From Nocardia sp. alder85J (GTDB taxonomy: Bacteria; Actinomycetota; Actinomycetes; Mycobacteriales; Mycobacteriaceae): a DNA stretch of 64,000 nt. The position numbers and the translations under genes are program-made. This document shows, piece by piece, positions 40,850 through 52,824 of the stretch. Position 1 is the first letter of the stretch. The number at the start of each line of letters is the position of its first letter. The notes beneath the pieces were generated by a model. The model worked only from the letters and a program-made list of their open reading frames with translations, was not told the DNA's origin and ran no database searches. The stretch lies in contig NZ_JAIUCZ020000005.1 of NCBI RefSeq assembly GCF_020176955.2, forward strand, positions 434,001 through 498,000, in the 5' to 3' direction.

Positions 40850-42010
40850 GTGGCCTTTGCCGATTTCCAGAACGAGATCTATTTCGCCGGTCTGGTCGGG
40901 ATACAGCCGACACTGCCGATGAGTTACGCCGGCTGGGAGGAACGTGCCCGGCAGGCGCTGCCGCCGTCGGTGTTGTCCTATGTCGCCGGTGGCGCGGGCG
41001 ACGAGCGGACCCAGAATGCGAACGTCACCGCGTTCGAGCGCTGGGGACTGATGCCGCGGATGTTCGTCGGCGCAGCCGAACGGGACATGTCGATCGAGCT
41101 GTTCGGGCTGACGCTACCCTCGCCGGTGTTCCTGGCGCCGGTAGGTGTGATCGGGCTGTGCACCCAGGACGGCCACGGCGACCTGGCCACCGCGCGCGCC
41201 GCGGCCCGCACCGGCGTCCCGATGGTCGCCTCCACCCTGACGGTCGACCCGATGGAACAGGTCGCCGCCGAATTCGGCGACACCCCGGGCTTTTTCCAGC
41301 TGTACACGCCGAAGGATCGGGATCTGGCGGCCAGCCTGGTGCGCCGCGCCGAGCAGGCCGGATTCCAGGGCATCGTGGTCACCCTCGACACCTGGATCAC
41401 CGGCTGGCGTCCCCGCGACCTGGGCGCCAGCAACTTCCCCCAGCTCCGCGGCCACTGTCTGGCCAACTACACCAGCGACCCGGTGTTCCGTGCGAGCCTG
41501 GACAAGACCCCCGAGGAGGACCCGCGCGGCGCGGTGCTGCGCTGGATCCAGACCTTCGGCAACCCGCTCACCTGGAGCGATCTGCCCTGGCTGCGGTCAC
41601 TCACCGATCTGCCCCTGATCGTGAAGGGCATCTGCCATCCCGAGGATGCCCGGCGCGCCAAGGATTCCGGTGTCGACGCCATCTATTGCTCCAATCACGG
41701 CGGCCGCCAGGCCAACGGCGGCCTGCCCGCACTAGACGTGCTGCCCGAGGTGGTCGCCGCCGCGGACGGCCTGCCCGTCCTGTTCGACTCCGGCATCCGC
41801 AGCGGCGCCGACATCGTCAAGGCCCTCGCCCTCGGCGCCACCGCCGTCGGCATCGGCCGCCCGTACGTCTACGGCGCCGCCCTCGCCGGCGCCGACGGCA
41901 TCGTCCACGTTCTCCGCTCCCTGCTGGCCGAGGCCGACCTGATCATGGCCGTCGACGGCTACCCCACCCTCGCCGACCTCACCCCGGACACCCTCCGCCG
42001 CGTCCGCTGA
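40850..42010 (+). CDS. Lactate 2-monooxygenase / FMN-dependent alpha-hydroxy-acid oxidase
   Basis: 386 aa, strongly similar to Mycobacterium smegmatis lactate 2-monooxygenase, which converts L-lactate to acetate, CO2 and water. Visible motifs: PTLPMSYAGWEERARQALP, LSYVAGGAGDE, the FMN-site VKGICHPEDA, the catalytic His and Arg in YCSNHGGRQANGG, and the phosphate loop DSGIRSGADIVKALALGA. GTG 40850 follows AAGGGAC. Discriminating it from plain lactate oxidases by sequence alone is uncertain. The periodic repeat directly upstream contains its promoter region. Confidence 0.88.
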   Translation: MAFADFQNEIYFAGLVGIQPTLPMSYAGWEERARQALPPSVLSYVAGGAGDERTQNANVTAFERWGLMPRMFVGAAERDMSIELFGLTLPSPVFLAPVGVIGLCTQDGHGDLATARAAARTGVPMVASTLTVDPMEQVAAEFGDTPGFFQLYTPKDRDLAASLVRRAEQAGFQGIVVTLDTWITGWRPRDLGASNFPQLRGHCLANYTSDPVFRASLDKTPEEDPRGAVLRWIQTFGNPLTWSDLPWLRSLTDLPLIVKGICHPEDARRAKDSGVDAIYCSNHGGRQANGGLPALDVLPEVVAAADGLPVLFDSGIRSGADIVKALALGATAVGIGRPYVYGAALAGADGIVHVLRSLLAEADLIMAVDGYPTLADLTPDTLRRVR

Positions 42011-42405
42011 CCAACTATCGTCCGGTCCCCGGGCAACCGCTCGGCACGCGACGGCCCGGAAACGAACCACGCGCCGAACGGCTACGCGCGGGTGTCGACC
42101 CGGGGCTACCACTCGGCGCGTGCCCACTCCGAACCGCCTGCGGTGCAACGGGAATCCCGCAGCCGGTCCGGTTCATGCTCCGGCGAAAAGTTCACCGGAC
42201 AACGACGCCGCTTTCGCGACGAGTTCATCACGAACAGCAAGGTAGTGAACGAATTCGATTATGGCGACAGCGGATTCCCGCCCATCGCAGATGACAACCG
42301 ATCATCGCGCGAACGCCGTAGCCTCGGAAATGTTCGCAGGATCCCGCCCGGACCCACCCAACTCACCACAAGACCGGACCCCGGATCCGTGAAACCATCC
42401 GAAAG
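42011..42405. other. 395-bp intergenic region
   Basis: Between the lactate monooxygenase and the SCP2-like gene, both on plus. No gene, repeat or convincing hairpin is visible. Its GC content is lower than the coding surroundings from about 42215 on, so a promoter for the next gene probably lies there. Confidence 0.4.
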
Positions 42406-42855
42406 ATGGCGCCCACCAGCACGTTCGAATACGTGAGCCCAGAGTGGCTCGAGGCCGTCGAGTCGATCATCGTGGATCTTCTGAAAGGTCACGACCTGGA
42501 TTCACTCGACTACTGCATCTGCGAGGATCTGACGAACCCGCCGGCCGGCCGAGCGGACACTTCCACCGGAACGCTGAGCTGGTTCATCCGCATCCGCCTG
42601 GGCGAACTCCACGTCGGCAGCGGCTCCGTCGATGACGCCGACATCCGCATCACCGCCGATTACACCACCCATCACGAACTCTCCCGGCGGGTCTGGGCAG
42701 ACGACCCCGAGGCCATCGCTGCCGCTCGACGCCACCGTCAGATTGCGGCGGCCGACGGTCGGCTGCGAATCGACGGTGATCCGAGCGCTGCGCCTCTCCT
42801 CGTTCGAGAGTTGGTCGCCCGACTCCATGACCCCGTCGCAGCCATCACCACGTAG
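42406..42855 (+). CDS. Possible SCP2-like lipid-binding protein
   Basis: 149 aa. The pattern SWFIRIRLGELHVGSGSVDDADIRITADY, in which a weak-charge strand is followed by D(A)DIRIT, and the later ADGRLRIDGDPSAAPLLV, resembles sterol-carrier-protein-2 domains, where T/S-DYxT and GdL.i.Gd are typical. No signal peptide. The ATG at 42406 has GAAAGATGG... upstream, a weak match. Function unknown; a lipid or ligand-binding role is inferred. Confidence 0.5.
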   Translation: MAPTSTFEYVSPEWLEAVESIIVDLLKGHDLDSLDYCICEDLTNPPAGRADTSTGTLSWFIRIRLGELHVGSGSVDDADIRITADYTTHHELSRRVWADDPEAIAAARRHRQIAAADGRLRIDGDPSAAPLLVRELVARLHDPVAAITT

Positions 42856-43053
42856 CAAGTGCGGCCGGGCCTGCTGACTTCCGGCACCTGCGCTCCGCTA
42901 CGGCCCTGGATCTTCGGCGTTCCGCTGCCGCACGCGATCGAGACACGATCAACGGTTCCGCCCGGCATGGGACGGACAGGAAATCGCCGTCCGGCTCGGC
43001 GAATTCAGCGTGGCACCGCAGCTCGCGATCCTGGGCGTGTGGCGGTGGGCTGC

Positions 43054-46032
<2,979 letters not shown>

Positions 46033-46083
46033 CAGCCCGTCCCTTCTCACTCGTGTATCGGCAATCAGAACTAACCCGCCGCC

Positions 46084-46106
46084 ATGCTAGGCACACCCAC
46101 CGACAA
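46084..46106 (-). promoter_or_regulatory. RecA-NDp (PafBC-type) damage promoter of uvrA
   Basis: On the minus strand TTGTCGGTG (46106-46098), 8 nt, TAGCAT (46089-46084). It matches TTGTCRGTG-N8-TAnnnT fully. The predicted transcript start is near 46077, leaving a leader of about 45 nt. No LexA box is seen near it. Confidence 0.85.
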
Positions 46107-46310
46107 AAACCCGGGGTGACCGATTCGTCCAGGTCACACCAGGCACCGCGAGGGGTGATCCGAATCTCCGAGTACGGTGTGAACAGCGTCGGCAACGTTG
46201 CCGCGCGAACCGCCCACCTGTAATGATCGACGATCGTAGGCCGACGGAACCTCGGTAGCGATTCGCATGGTCAGCCAGTGGCGTGAGTCTCCGACGGACG
46301 GGAGGTGCAC

Positions 46311-47657
46311 GTGGTCCACGACGACGAGGACGGCCGGATCGAAGGCCCCTCCGACGTCGCACAACTCGCATTGTTGTATCGCGATCTCATCGAGCACAGC
46401 CCGACGGCCCTGATCATGCACGACGGCAAACGTGTCGTCTTCGCGAATCCGGCCGCCGCGCGGCTGCTGGGTGCCACCGCGATCGACGAGCTGATCGGCC
46501 GGTTGGTGACGGATTTCATCGACCCGGTCGACATCCCGGCCATGGTGAAACGGCTGGGAGCGCTGCGGGACACCGGCGACACCTCGGAACGAGCGGGCGT
46601 GCGGGCGGTGCGTCTCGACGGCGGCATCGTCGACACCGAGGTCGTCGGGGTGCTGACCGTCTGGCAGGGCCGCCCGGCCTATCAGGTGGTCATCTACGAC
46701 ATGAGCGCGCAACGGCGTGCCGAGGCCGCCCAGCGCCGTGCCGAGATGTACTTCACCGCCGTGGTGGAGCAGCTCGAAGAGGGTGTGTGCGTGATCGACC
46801 GCAACGGCCGGATCGAATCGGTCAATCCGGCGGCGACACGCATCTTCGGCAACGAGGGCCAAGATCTGGTCGGCGTGTCCATTCTCACCCTGCCGATGCA
46901 GTTCCTCGACATGAACGGGCAGCCGCTGCCGCTGTCGCGGTATCCCGTGTTCCACACGATTGCGACCGGCGAACCGATCAGCGACTACATCTTCGGCGTG
47001 GACCGCACCGACGGGCAGCGCCGCTGGATCTCGGTATCGGCCCGCCGCCTCATCGCCGACGATCCGGACTCCCCCGCGGTGTGCTCGTTCAACGACATCA
47101 CCGACCAGCGGGCCAGCCGGAAACAGCTGGAATTCCAGGCCACCCACGACCCGCTGACCGGGCTGGCCAACCGGTCGCTGGTGCTGGCCCGGCTGGCCGC
47201 CGCGCTGGGTACCAGCGGGGAGAAGCCGGTCGCGGCGGTGCTGTTCATCGACCTGGACGGCTTCAAGAAGATCAACGACACGCTCGGACACGCGGTCGGC
47301 GATACGGTGCTGCAGATCGCGGCGCAGCGCCTGCAGCGCGGGTTGCGGGAGGAGGACACGCTCGGCCGCATCGGGGGCGACGAATTCCTGGTGCTGTTGT
47401 CCGGGCAGGTGCGGGCGGAAGATCTGGAGTCCCTCGTCGGCCGGTTGCGCCGCACGATGGCCGAGCCGATCATCGCCCGCGGGCATCGCATCCGGGTCGA
47501 CGCCACCATCGGCATCACCGAACTCGGCGTCGCCGAGACGCGGTCGCCGGAGGCCGTGCTGCACGACGCCGATCTGGCCATGTACCGCGCGAAACCGGCG
47601 GCCCGCCGGGAGAGCGACAGCCTGTCCCGGCGGCCGAACACCACCCACGCCTCCTGA
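46311..47657 (+). CDS. PAS-PAS-GGDEF diguanylate cyclase
   Basis: 448 aa, soluble. Two PAS domains lie at about 10-130 (LIEHSPTALIMHDGKRVVFAN) and 140-270 (VVEQLEEGVCVIDRNGRIESVN), followed by a GGDEF domain (HDPLTGLANRS ... FIDLDGFKKINDTLGH ... RIGGDEF near 350-356). The active-site GGDEF is intact, and an RxxD inhibitory site (REED) stands five residues before it, so it should make c-di-GMP with product inhibition. GTG 46311 is chosen for its GGAGG 5 nt upstream. No EAL domain. It is divergent from uvrA. Confidence 0.9.
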   Translation: MVHDDEDGRIEGPSDVAQLALLYRDLIEHSPTALIMHDGKRVVFANPAAARLLGATAIDELIGRLVTDFIDPVDIPAMVKRLGALRDTGDTSERAGVRAVRLDGGIVDTEVVGVLTVWQGRPAYQVVIYDMSAQRRAEAAQRRAEMYFTAVVEQLEEGVCVIDRNGRIESVNPAATRIFGNEGQDLVGVSILTLPMQFLDMNGQPLPLSRYPVFHTIATGEPISDYIFGVDRTDGQRRWISVSARRLIADDPDSPAVCSFNDITDQRASRKQLEFQATHDPLTGLANRSLVLARLAAALGTSGEKPVAAVLFIDLDGFKKINDTLGHAVGDTVLQIAAQRLQRGLREEDTLGRIGGDEFLVLLSGQVRAEDLESLVGRLRRTMAEPIIARGHRIRVDATIGITELGVAETRSPEAVLHDADLAMYRAKPAARRESDSLSRRPNTTHAS

Positions 47658-47753
47658 TCCGGTGCCTCGCCGACCGGCGCCGGGCAACCCGCTCACCTGC
47701 GCCTACAGCGCTGCCGGAAATATCCCACTAAACTCGACAACTCTGTTCTCAGC

Positions 47754-47775
47754 CCGGACCGAGCACGCGGTCCGG
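47754..47775. promoter_or_regulatory. Palindrome upstream of the HelD-type helicase
   Basis: CCGGACCG (47754-47761) and CGGTCCGG (47768-47775) form a perfect 8-bp inverted repeat with 6 nt between, 30 bp before the helicase start. It could be an operator or a leader hairpin. It does not resemble the rifamycin-associated element. Confidence 0.4.
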
Positions 47776-47805
47776 ACGCACTCTGTGGTGACAAGGAGTT
47801 CCACT

Positions 47806-50142
47806 TTGCCCGACCGTCTCACCGAGGAGCACCCTGCGACCGACCGTGCGGCCGAGCTCGAGCAGGAACAGGCCCACGTGACCCGGTTGTACCAACGGCT
47901 GGACGAGATGCGCGCCTACGCGCAGCGCCGGCTGCGTGAGGTGCTGCTGGAAACCGGTGGTACTCCGCAGGCGCGCAGCGAACGGGAGTCCTTCACCCAG
48001 TTGTACAGCGAGGACCTCTCGAAATACGACGCCGCCGAACACGGGCTGTGCTTCGGCCGCATCGATCTCACGCCGGACGGCGGCGATTCCGGGCCGAGCA
48101 CCGACGGCTCGGATCCGGACGGCGGCCGCCGCTACATCGGCCGCCTCGGCATCCTGGACGAGGACGACGACTACGCCACCCTGCTGCTGGACTGGCGGGC
48201 TCCGCTGGCCCGGCCCTTCTACCTCGCGACGACCGCCGCCCCGGACGGCGTGATCCGGCGGCGGCACATCCGCACCCGCAATCGCACGGTCACCTCGGTC
48301 GCCGACGAGTTCCTGGATCTGGACGCCGCGCGGGCGGCCGGCGCCGATGCCGCAGACGGCGGGGTGGGCAGCGAGAGCGCGCTGCTGGCGGCGCTCAACG
48401 CCGCCCGCACCGGGCACATGACCGACATCGTCGAGACCATCCAGAGCGAGCAGGACGCGATCATCCGCTCGGAGCACAAGAGCGTGCTGGTGGTGCAGGG
48501 CGGGCCGGGCACCGGCAAGACGGCGGTGGCACTGCACCGGGCCGCCTTCCTGCTCTACACGTACCGGCAGCAGCTGGACAAGGCCGGTGTGCTGATCATC
48601 GGCCCGAACAGCACCTTCCTGGACTACATCGGCCAGGTGCTGCCCTCGCTGGGTGAGACCGGTGTGCTGCTGTCGACCATCGGCAACCTGTATCCGGGCG
48701 TGCGGGCGACCGTCGAGGACAGCCTGCGCGCGGGTGAGCTCAAGGGTTCGGCGGCCATGCTGGAGGTGCTCAAACAGGGCGTCCGGGACCGGCAGCAGGT
48801 GCCCGCCGAGCCGATCCGGCTGTCGTTCGACGGCTACCAGCTCACCCTGGATCGCAAGATCGTCACCCTCGCGCGCGGCCGGGCCCGCTCGTCGCGCCGC
48901 CCGCACAACCTGGCCCGGCCGATCTTCGCGGCCTCGGTGGTCGACGCGCTCACCGATCAGCTGGCCGACACCATGGGCAAGGACCTCACCGGCGGCAAGA
49001 ATCTGCTCAGCCAGACCGACCTGACCGAGATCCGCGACGAGATGCGGGCCGACCGGGACATCCAGGGCGCCATCGCGCGGCTGTGGCCGATCCTGACCCC
49101 GCAGGAGGTGCTGTCGGGTCTGTGGGCCGATCCCGATCGGCTGGCCCGCGCGGGTGGGGAGTTGTCGCCGGAGGACCGCAAGGAGCTCTACCGGCAGCCC
49201 GCCACGCCCGGCGAGTTCAGCCCGGCCGACGCACCCCTGCTGGACGAACTGGCCGAACTGCTCGGCATCGACGACTCCGAGGAGCGCGAACGCTCCCGCC
49301 GACGCTGGCGGGCCCAGCTGGCCGAGGCGCAGGACGCTCTCGACATCCTCACCGGCTCCGCGCCGCAGGATCTGGAGGACGATCTGGATCCGGAGATCCT
49401 GATGGCCTACGACCTGATCGACGCGAGTCAGCTGGCCGAGCGGCAGCACGTGCGCGACCGGCAGACCACCGCCGAGCGCGCCGCGGGCGACCGCACCTGG
49501 ACCTACGGCCACGTGATCGTCGACGAGGCCCAGGAACTGTCGGAGATGGCGTGGCGAATGGTGATGCGGCGCATCCCGAATCGGTGGATGACCATCGTCG
49601 GCGATGTCGCGCAGACCGGTGATCCGGCCGGTGCGTCGTCCTGGCAGCGGGTGCTGGAACCGTATGTGGCACAACGCTGGAAGCTCAGCGAGCTGACCGT
49701 CAACTATCGCACCCCGGCCGAGATCATGGCCGTCGCCGGAGACGTTCTCGCCGCTATCGACCCGGCGGCGGGCGAACCCCGCTCGGTGCGGGAATCCGGC
49801 AATCCGCCGACCGCGCGGCGGGTGCCCGCCGACGGCATCACCGCGGCGGTGGCCGAGCTGGTGGCCGCCGAGGCGCCCCTGCCGGGTATCGCCGCGGTGC
49901 TGGCACCGCATTCGCTGATCGACGGATTGTCCACGCTCGCAGGCGAATCCGTGCAGGTGCTGACGGTGCACGACGCCAAGGGGCTGGAGTTCGACGCGGT
50001 CGTGCTGGTGGAGCCGCGCGAGATTCTCGCCGAATCACCGCGCGGGCTCAACGATCTCTACGTGGCCCTGACCCGGGCCACCCAGCGGCTGACCGTGGTG
50101 CACACCGGCGAACTGCCCGGGGTGCTGCGCCGCTTGGGCTGA
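47806..50142 (+). CDS. HelD/HelR-type RNA polymerase-binding UvrD-like helicase
   Basis: 778 aa superfamily-1 ATPase. The N-terminal coiled coil (LEQEQAHVTRLYQRLDEMRAYAQ) fits the arm that enters the RNA polymerase secondary channel. Walker A is GGPGTGKTA near 232-240, motif II VIVDEAQELS, then GDVAQTGDPAG, and motifs V/VI HDAKGLEFD and LYVALTRATQRL. Actinobacterial class II HelD recycles stalled polymerase; the HelR group also protects against rifamycins. The start is TTG 47806 with AAGGAG 7 nt upstream. Which subgroup it belongs to cannot be settled here. Confidence 0.85.
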   Translation: MPDRLTEEHPATDRAAELEQEQAHVTRLYQRLDEMRAYAQRRLREVLLETGGTPQARSERESFTQLYSEDLSKYDAAEHGLCFGRIDLTPDGGDSGPSTDGSDPDGGRRYIGRLGILDEDDDYATLLLDWRAPLARPFYLATTAAPDGVIRRRHIRTRNRTVTSVADEFLDLDAARAAGADAADGGVGSESALLAALNAARTGHMTDIVETIQSEQDAIIRSEHKSVLVVQGGPGTGKTAVALHRAAFLLYTYRQQLDKAGVLIIGPNSTFLDYIGQVLPSLGETGVLLSTIGNLYPGVRATVEDSLRAGELKGSAAMLEVLKQGVRDRQQVPAEPIRLSFDGYQLTLDRKIVTLARGRARSSRRPHNLARPIFAASVVDALTDQLADTMGKDLTGGKNLLSQTDLTEIRDEMRADRDIQGAIARLWPILTPQEVLSGLWADPDRLARAGGELSPEDRKELYRQPATPGEFSPADAPLLDELAELLGIDDSEERERSRRRWRAQLAEAQDALDILTGSAPQDLEDDLDPEILMAYDLIDASQLAERQHVRDRQTTAERAAGDRTWTYGHVIVDEAQELSEMAWRMVMRRIPNRWMTIVGDVAQTGDPAGASSWQRVLEPYVAQRWKLSELTVNYRTPAEIMAVAGDVLAAIDPAAGEPRSVRESGNPPTARRVPADGITAAVAELVAAEAPLPGIAAVLAPHSLIDGLSTLAGESVQVLTVHDAKGLEFDAVVLVEPREILAESPRGLNDLYVALTRATQRLTVVHTGELPGVLRRLG

Positions 50143-50330
50143 TGCCACCCGGCCGATGCGGGCTGGGGTGCTGCACCCGGTTGATGCCACACCGTCGATG
50201 TGGGGCTGGGTGCTGCACCCGGTGATGCCACACGGCCGACGCGGGCTGGGGTGCCACCCGCGCCGACGCTGGGCCGCACTGCACGGGCCGACGCGGTTCG
50301 GTGTCGCATGGGCCGACACGGTTCGGCGCC
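50141..50330 (+). repeat. Degenerate tandem repeat after the helicase gene
   Basis: GATGCCAC recurs at 50141, 50183 and 50224, a 41-42 bp period. The shared unit has the blocks GGGCTGGGGTGCTGCACCCGG and GATGCCACAC followed by a CCGACGCGG-like segment. Further decayed copies of CCGAC(G/A)CGGTTCGG continue to about 50330. The array begins at the stop codon of the helicase and fills the gap to the convergent stress-protein gene. Confidence 0.7.
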
Positions 50331-50368
50331 CGCCCGCTGCCCCCGGCCCGGCCGGGGGCAGCGACGGA

Positions 50369-50821
50369 TCAGCGGACGGTGTGGACGATCAGGACGTCGG
50401 TCCGCGACTTGCGGGCGACATCCGAGGGCACCGATCCCAGCAACCGCCCGGCGAGCGTGTTCAGGCCGCGGTTGCCGACGACGAGCAGATCGGCCGGGAG
50501 CTCCTTCGCCAGGTTCAGCAGCGATTCCACCGGCTCGCCGACGACCGCGCGGTCGACCACGTCGGTGGCGCCGGCGGCCTGGGCCCGGTCACGCGCGGTC
50601 CGCAGGATCTCGTTGGTGGGCGCGGAACCACGCACCTGGTAGGCCTCGTCCTTGAGCACATCGGCCGCGGCCGCGACGTCCCGGTCGTCGGTCGGGTAGT
50701 AGGCGCAGACGACGTACAGCGTGGCACCCGCGTCCGCGGCCAGCGAGGCCGCCTTGTCGACGGCGACATACGACGAGTCCGACCCATCGGTACCGACGAC
50801 GATGGTCCGGTAGGCGGTCAT
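50369..50821 (-). CDS. Universal stress protein (UspA family)
   Basis: 150-aa single Usp domain: YRTIVVGTDGSDSSYVAVDKA at the start, and the ATP-binding loop VVGNRGLNTLAGRLLGSVPSDVA (G-2x-G-9x-G-S/T pattern). Such proteins bind ATP and act in dormancy and stress. GGAGGA precedes the ATG at 50821. The upstream region carries a possible SigF/SigB-like promoter. Confidence 0.93.
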   Translation of the reverse strand: MTAYRTIVVGTDGSDSSYVAVDKAASLAADAGATLYVVCAYYPTDDRDVAAAADVLKDEAYQVRGSAPTNEILRTARDRAQAAGATDVVDRAVVGEPVESLLNLAKELPADLLVVGNRGLNTLAGRLLGSVPSDVARKSRTDVLIVHTVR

Positions 50822-51314
50822 GTGTCCTCCAAATATACGGTTGTTCGGTGCCGATGCGTTTCTTCACCGGCGGCAACTGCGCTAGACCATAGCCGCCCGG
50901 CACAGTGAGAAACTCGGAATTGCAACACATCACACTCGTATGGCGTAAAGCGCAGGTCCCGCATTCGCCGGCCGGAATCGCGCACGACCCGTATCACCTG
51001 CGCCGATTCGGCCGACGGCCGACGGCGGGAAGAGGTTCGTCGCACAGCCGAACGGTCTTGCGGCCCTGGGATTTCCGTCACAGCGGCCATACCCGGCGGG
51101 GCAGTGGGTGAAACGCAGGTGTGTCGTCGTGCCGCGACCGCGTCGTGAACATTCACAATCATCGCGGCGTGCCACTGGTTCGCTCTCTCCGCGAACACAC
51201 GGAGAGTGGCATTCCCGATTTCGCGCAAAGAGAATCCGGCCCGCCGCGACCGGGAAATCCGGGCGGCCGCGGGGCCGGAATGACGCCGGGCACCGCCGAC
51301 CGGCGCCAGGCGGA
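50822..51314. other. 493-bp intergenic region between the stress protein and DoxX genes
   Basis: Both flanking genes are on minus, so it holds the stress-protein promoter and the DoxX 3' end. An imperfect palindrome GTGAACATTCAC lies at 51145-51156. No convincing gene is seen; the open frames have poor composition and no ribosome-binding site. Confidence 0.4.
50889..50913 (-). promoter_or_regulatory. Possible SigF/SigB-type promoter of the universal stress gene
   Basis: On the minus strand GTTT (50913-50910), 15 nt, GGCTAT (50894-50889). This resembles the GTTT-N14-16-GGGTAT pattern of stress sigma factors, and a Usp gene is a typical target. The -10 has one deviation. Confidence 0.4.
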
Positions 51315-51731
51315 TCAATGCAGGGTGAACAGCGGCTGGGTGATCATCAGGCCGAGATGCCGCTCGTGCGCGAAGAACGCGAACAGCGCCAGGGCCGCGC
51401 CCATCAACGCGATGTTCTTGTTGAAGTTGATCATCTCGGCCTGCTTGATCTGCGGGTCGGACTCCTGCCAGAAGGTGTGCATCAAGAACGTGGTCGGGAT
51501 CAGGAACACCAGCAGCAGCAGGCAGCCCAGATCGGCCCAGATGCCGAGCACCACCATCAGGCCGGCGACCAGCGCCAGCACACCGGAACCGATGACCGCC
51601 GCCTTGGCCGCGGGTACCCCTTTGGCCTGTGCGTACGTGGCCATCCCGTCCGCCTGGGCGAAGTGCCCGAACGAGGACAGCACGAACAACAGCGCGAACA
51701 GAATCCGTCCGATCAGCACCACAACACTCAT
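51315..51731 (-). CDS. DoxX family membrane protein
   Basis: 138 aa, four hydrophobic helices (LIGRILFALLFVLSSFGHF, AVIGSGVLALVAGLMVVLG, LGCLLLLVFLIPTTFLMHTFW, NIALMGAALALFAFFAHE). The length and the H-F / G-x-FL patterns fit DoxX, small quinone-linked or redox-associated membrane proteins. The ATG at 51731 follows GGAGGTCTTGGCG; a longer frame starts at 51773 but adds an unsupported polar head. It is next to an AraC regulator on the same strand. Confidence 0.85.
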   Translation of the reverse strand: MSVVVLIGRILFALLFVLSSFGHFAQADGMATYAQAKGVPAAKAAVIGSGVLALVAGLMVVLGIWADLGCLLLLVFLIPTTFLMHTFWQESDPQIKQAEMINFNKNIALMGAALALFAFFAHERHLGLMITQPLFTLH

Positions 51732-51829
51732 CGCCAAGACCTCCGTCGTCGACGCCGTGTTCCTGGAGGGCATAGTCGGGCTTCCGCGGATGCGGTTCCT
51801 GTGACGCTAGGTCGATAACCGCCGGTTCG

Positions 51830-52651
51830 CTAGAGGTCGTTATCGACCAGCCGCGCATACGCGACCGGCGGCATCCCGACCTCCCGGGCGAACTCCCGGG
51901 CAAAGTGCGCCTGATCGTAGTAGCCGAGCTCGAGCGCCAGCGCCGCGACGTCGTCGACGTGGCCGCTCGCGAGCAGATGCGCGCCGTCCTGCAATCTGTA
52001 CCGCCGCAACACCCACTTGGGCCCGGCCCCGACGTATCGCCGGAACAGCCGCTGCAAGGTCCGCATCGGCACCGCGAAACGCTCGGTGACCTGGTCGACC
52101 CGGGTCAGCCCGCGATCGTGCTCCATGGCGTCGACCATCCGCAGCACCAGCCGGTAGGAGGGATCGTCGGGAGCCCGTTCGGCGGCGTCGGCGAAGAACG
52201 CCTCGACGATCTCCCGGCGCTCCGCCATCGTGGCCGCGGCCAGCACCTTCTCGGTCAGCCCGACCGCCTCCGGCAGCACCGTGGTGAGCTCGACCGCGGT
52301 ATCCCGGAACGCTCCGACGTCCAGCCCGGTGAACGCGCCGAACCCGCCGGGCCGGAACTTCACCCCGAACGTCTCCCCCAACCCGGACAGCGGGCGCACG
52401 AACTTCGCAGTGCACACCCCGTTGACGAAACCACCGCTGCGGCTGTGCGTGACCTCGAAGGTGACGTTGACACACGGGTACGGCAACACCTCCGCTTCGT
52501 AATCCGGCCGCCCGCGTAGATCCCACGCCACCGCCCAGTACCAGTCCAGGAACCGGGCCAATTCCGGCCCCGGCGGCAACCGCTGCAAACTCCGATGCCG
52601 CTCCTGCTCGACCGGACGCAGGATGGCCTTCGACACATCCGGTGGCCGCAC
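51830..52651 (-). CDS. AraC family transcriptional regulator
   Basis: About 273 aa from GTG 52651, chosen because GGAGG lies 8 nt upstream; the frame is open to 52795 but that part is low-complexity. The N-terminal part has LPPGPELARFLDWYWAVAWDL and VTFEVTHSRSGGFVNGV, typical of AraC proteins with a DUF6597-type domain. The C-terminal AraC HTH pair is RVDQVTERFAVPMRTLQRLF and VAALALELGYYDQAHFAREF. It is divergent from a VOC gene, which is its probable target. Confidence 0.88.
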   Translation of the reverse strand: MRPPDVSKAILRPVEQERHRSLQRLPPGPELARFLDWYWAVAWDLRGRPDYEAEVLPYPCVNVTFEVTHSRSGGFVNGVCTAKFVRPLSGLGETFGVKFRPGGFGAFTGLDVGAFRDTAVELTTVLPEAVGLTEKVLAAATMAERREIVEAFFADAAERAPDDPSYRLVLRMVDAMEHDRGLTRVDQVTERFAVPMRTLQRLFRRYVGAGPKWVLRRYRLQDGAHLLASGHVDDVAALALELGYYDQAHFAREFAREVGMPPVAYARLVDNDL

Positions 52652-52824
52652 CGGAACCACCTCCGGCACACCACCTTTCGCGTGCTCCCGCGCACTCGTG
52701 CCGGACTCGCGGCGGGAAGGAGACTCGTCACCGATCCGATGCGTCACGGCCGTCTCCCCCGGCGATCTCGCGCTGTCGCTTTCTTCCAAGACCACCCGCC
52801 CGCCCCCGGACGAGAGTGGATGCC

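Noticed and set aside
47658..47805. Rifamycin-associated element upstream of the HelR-like helicase
   Set aside because: The only palindrome is CCGGACCG/CGGTCCGG, which does not match the remembered GGGGCTTGC-type element.
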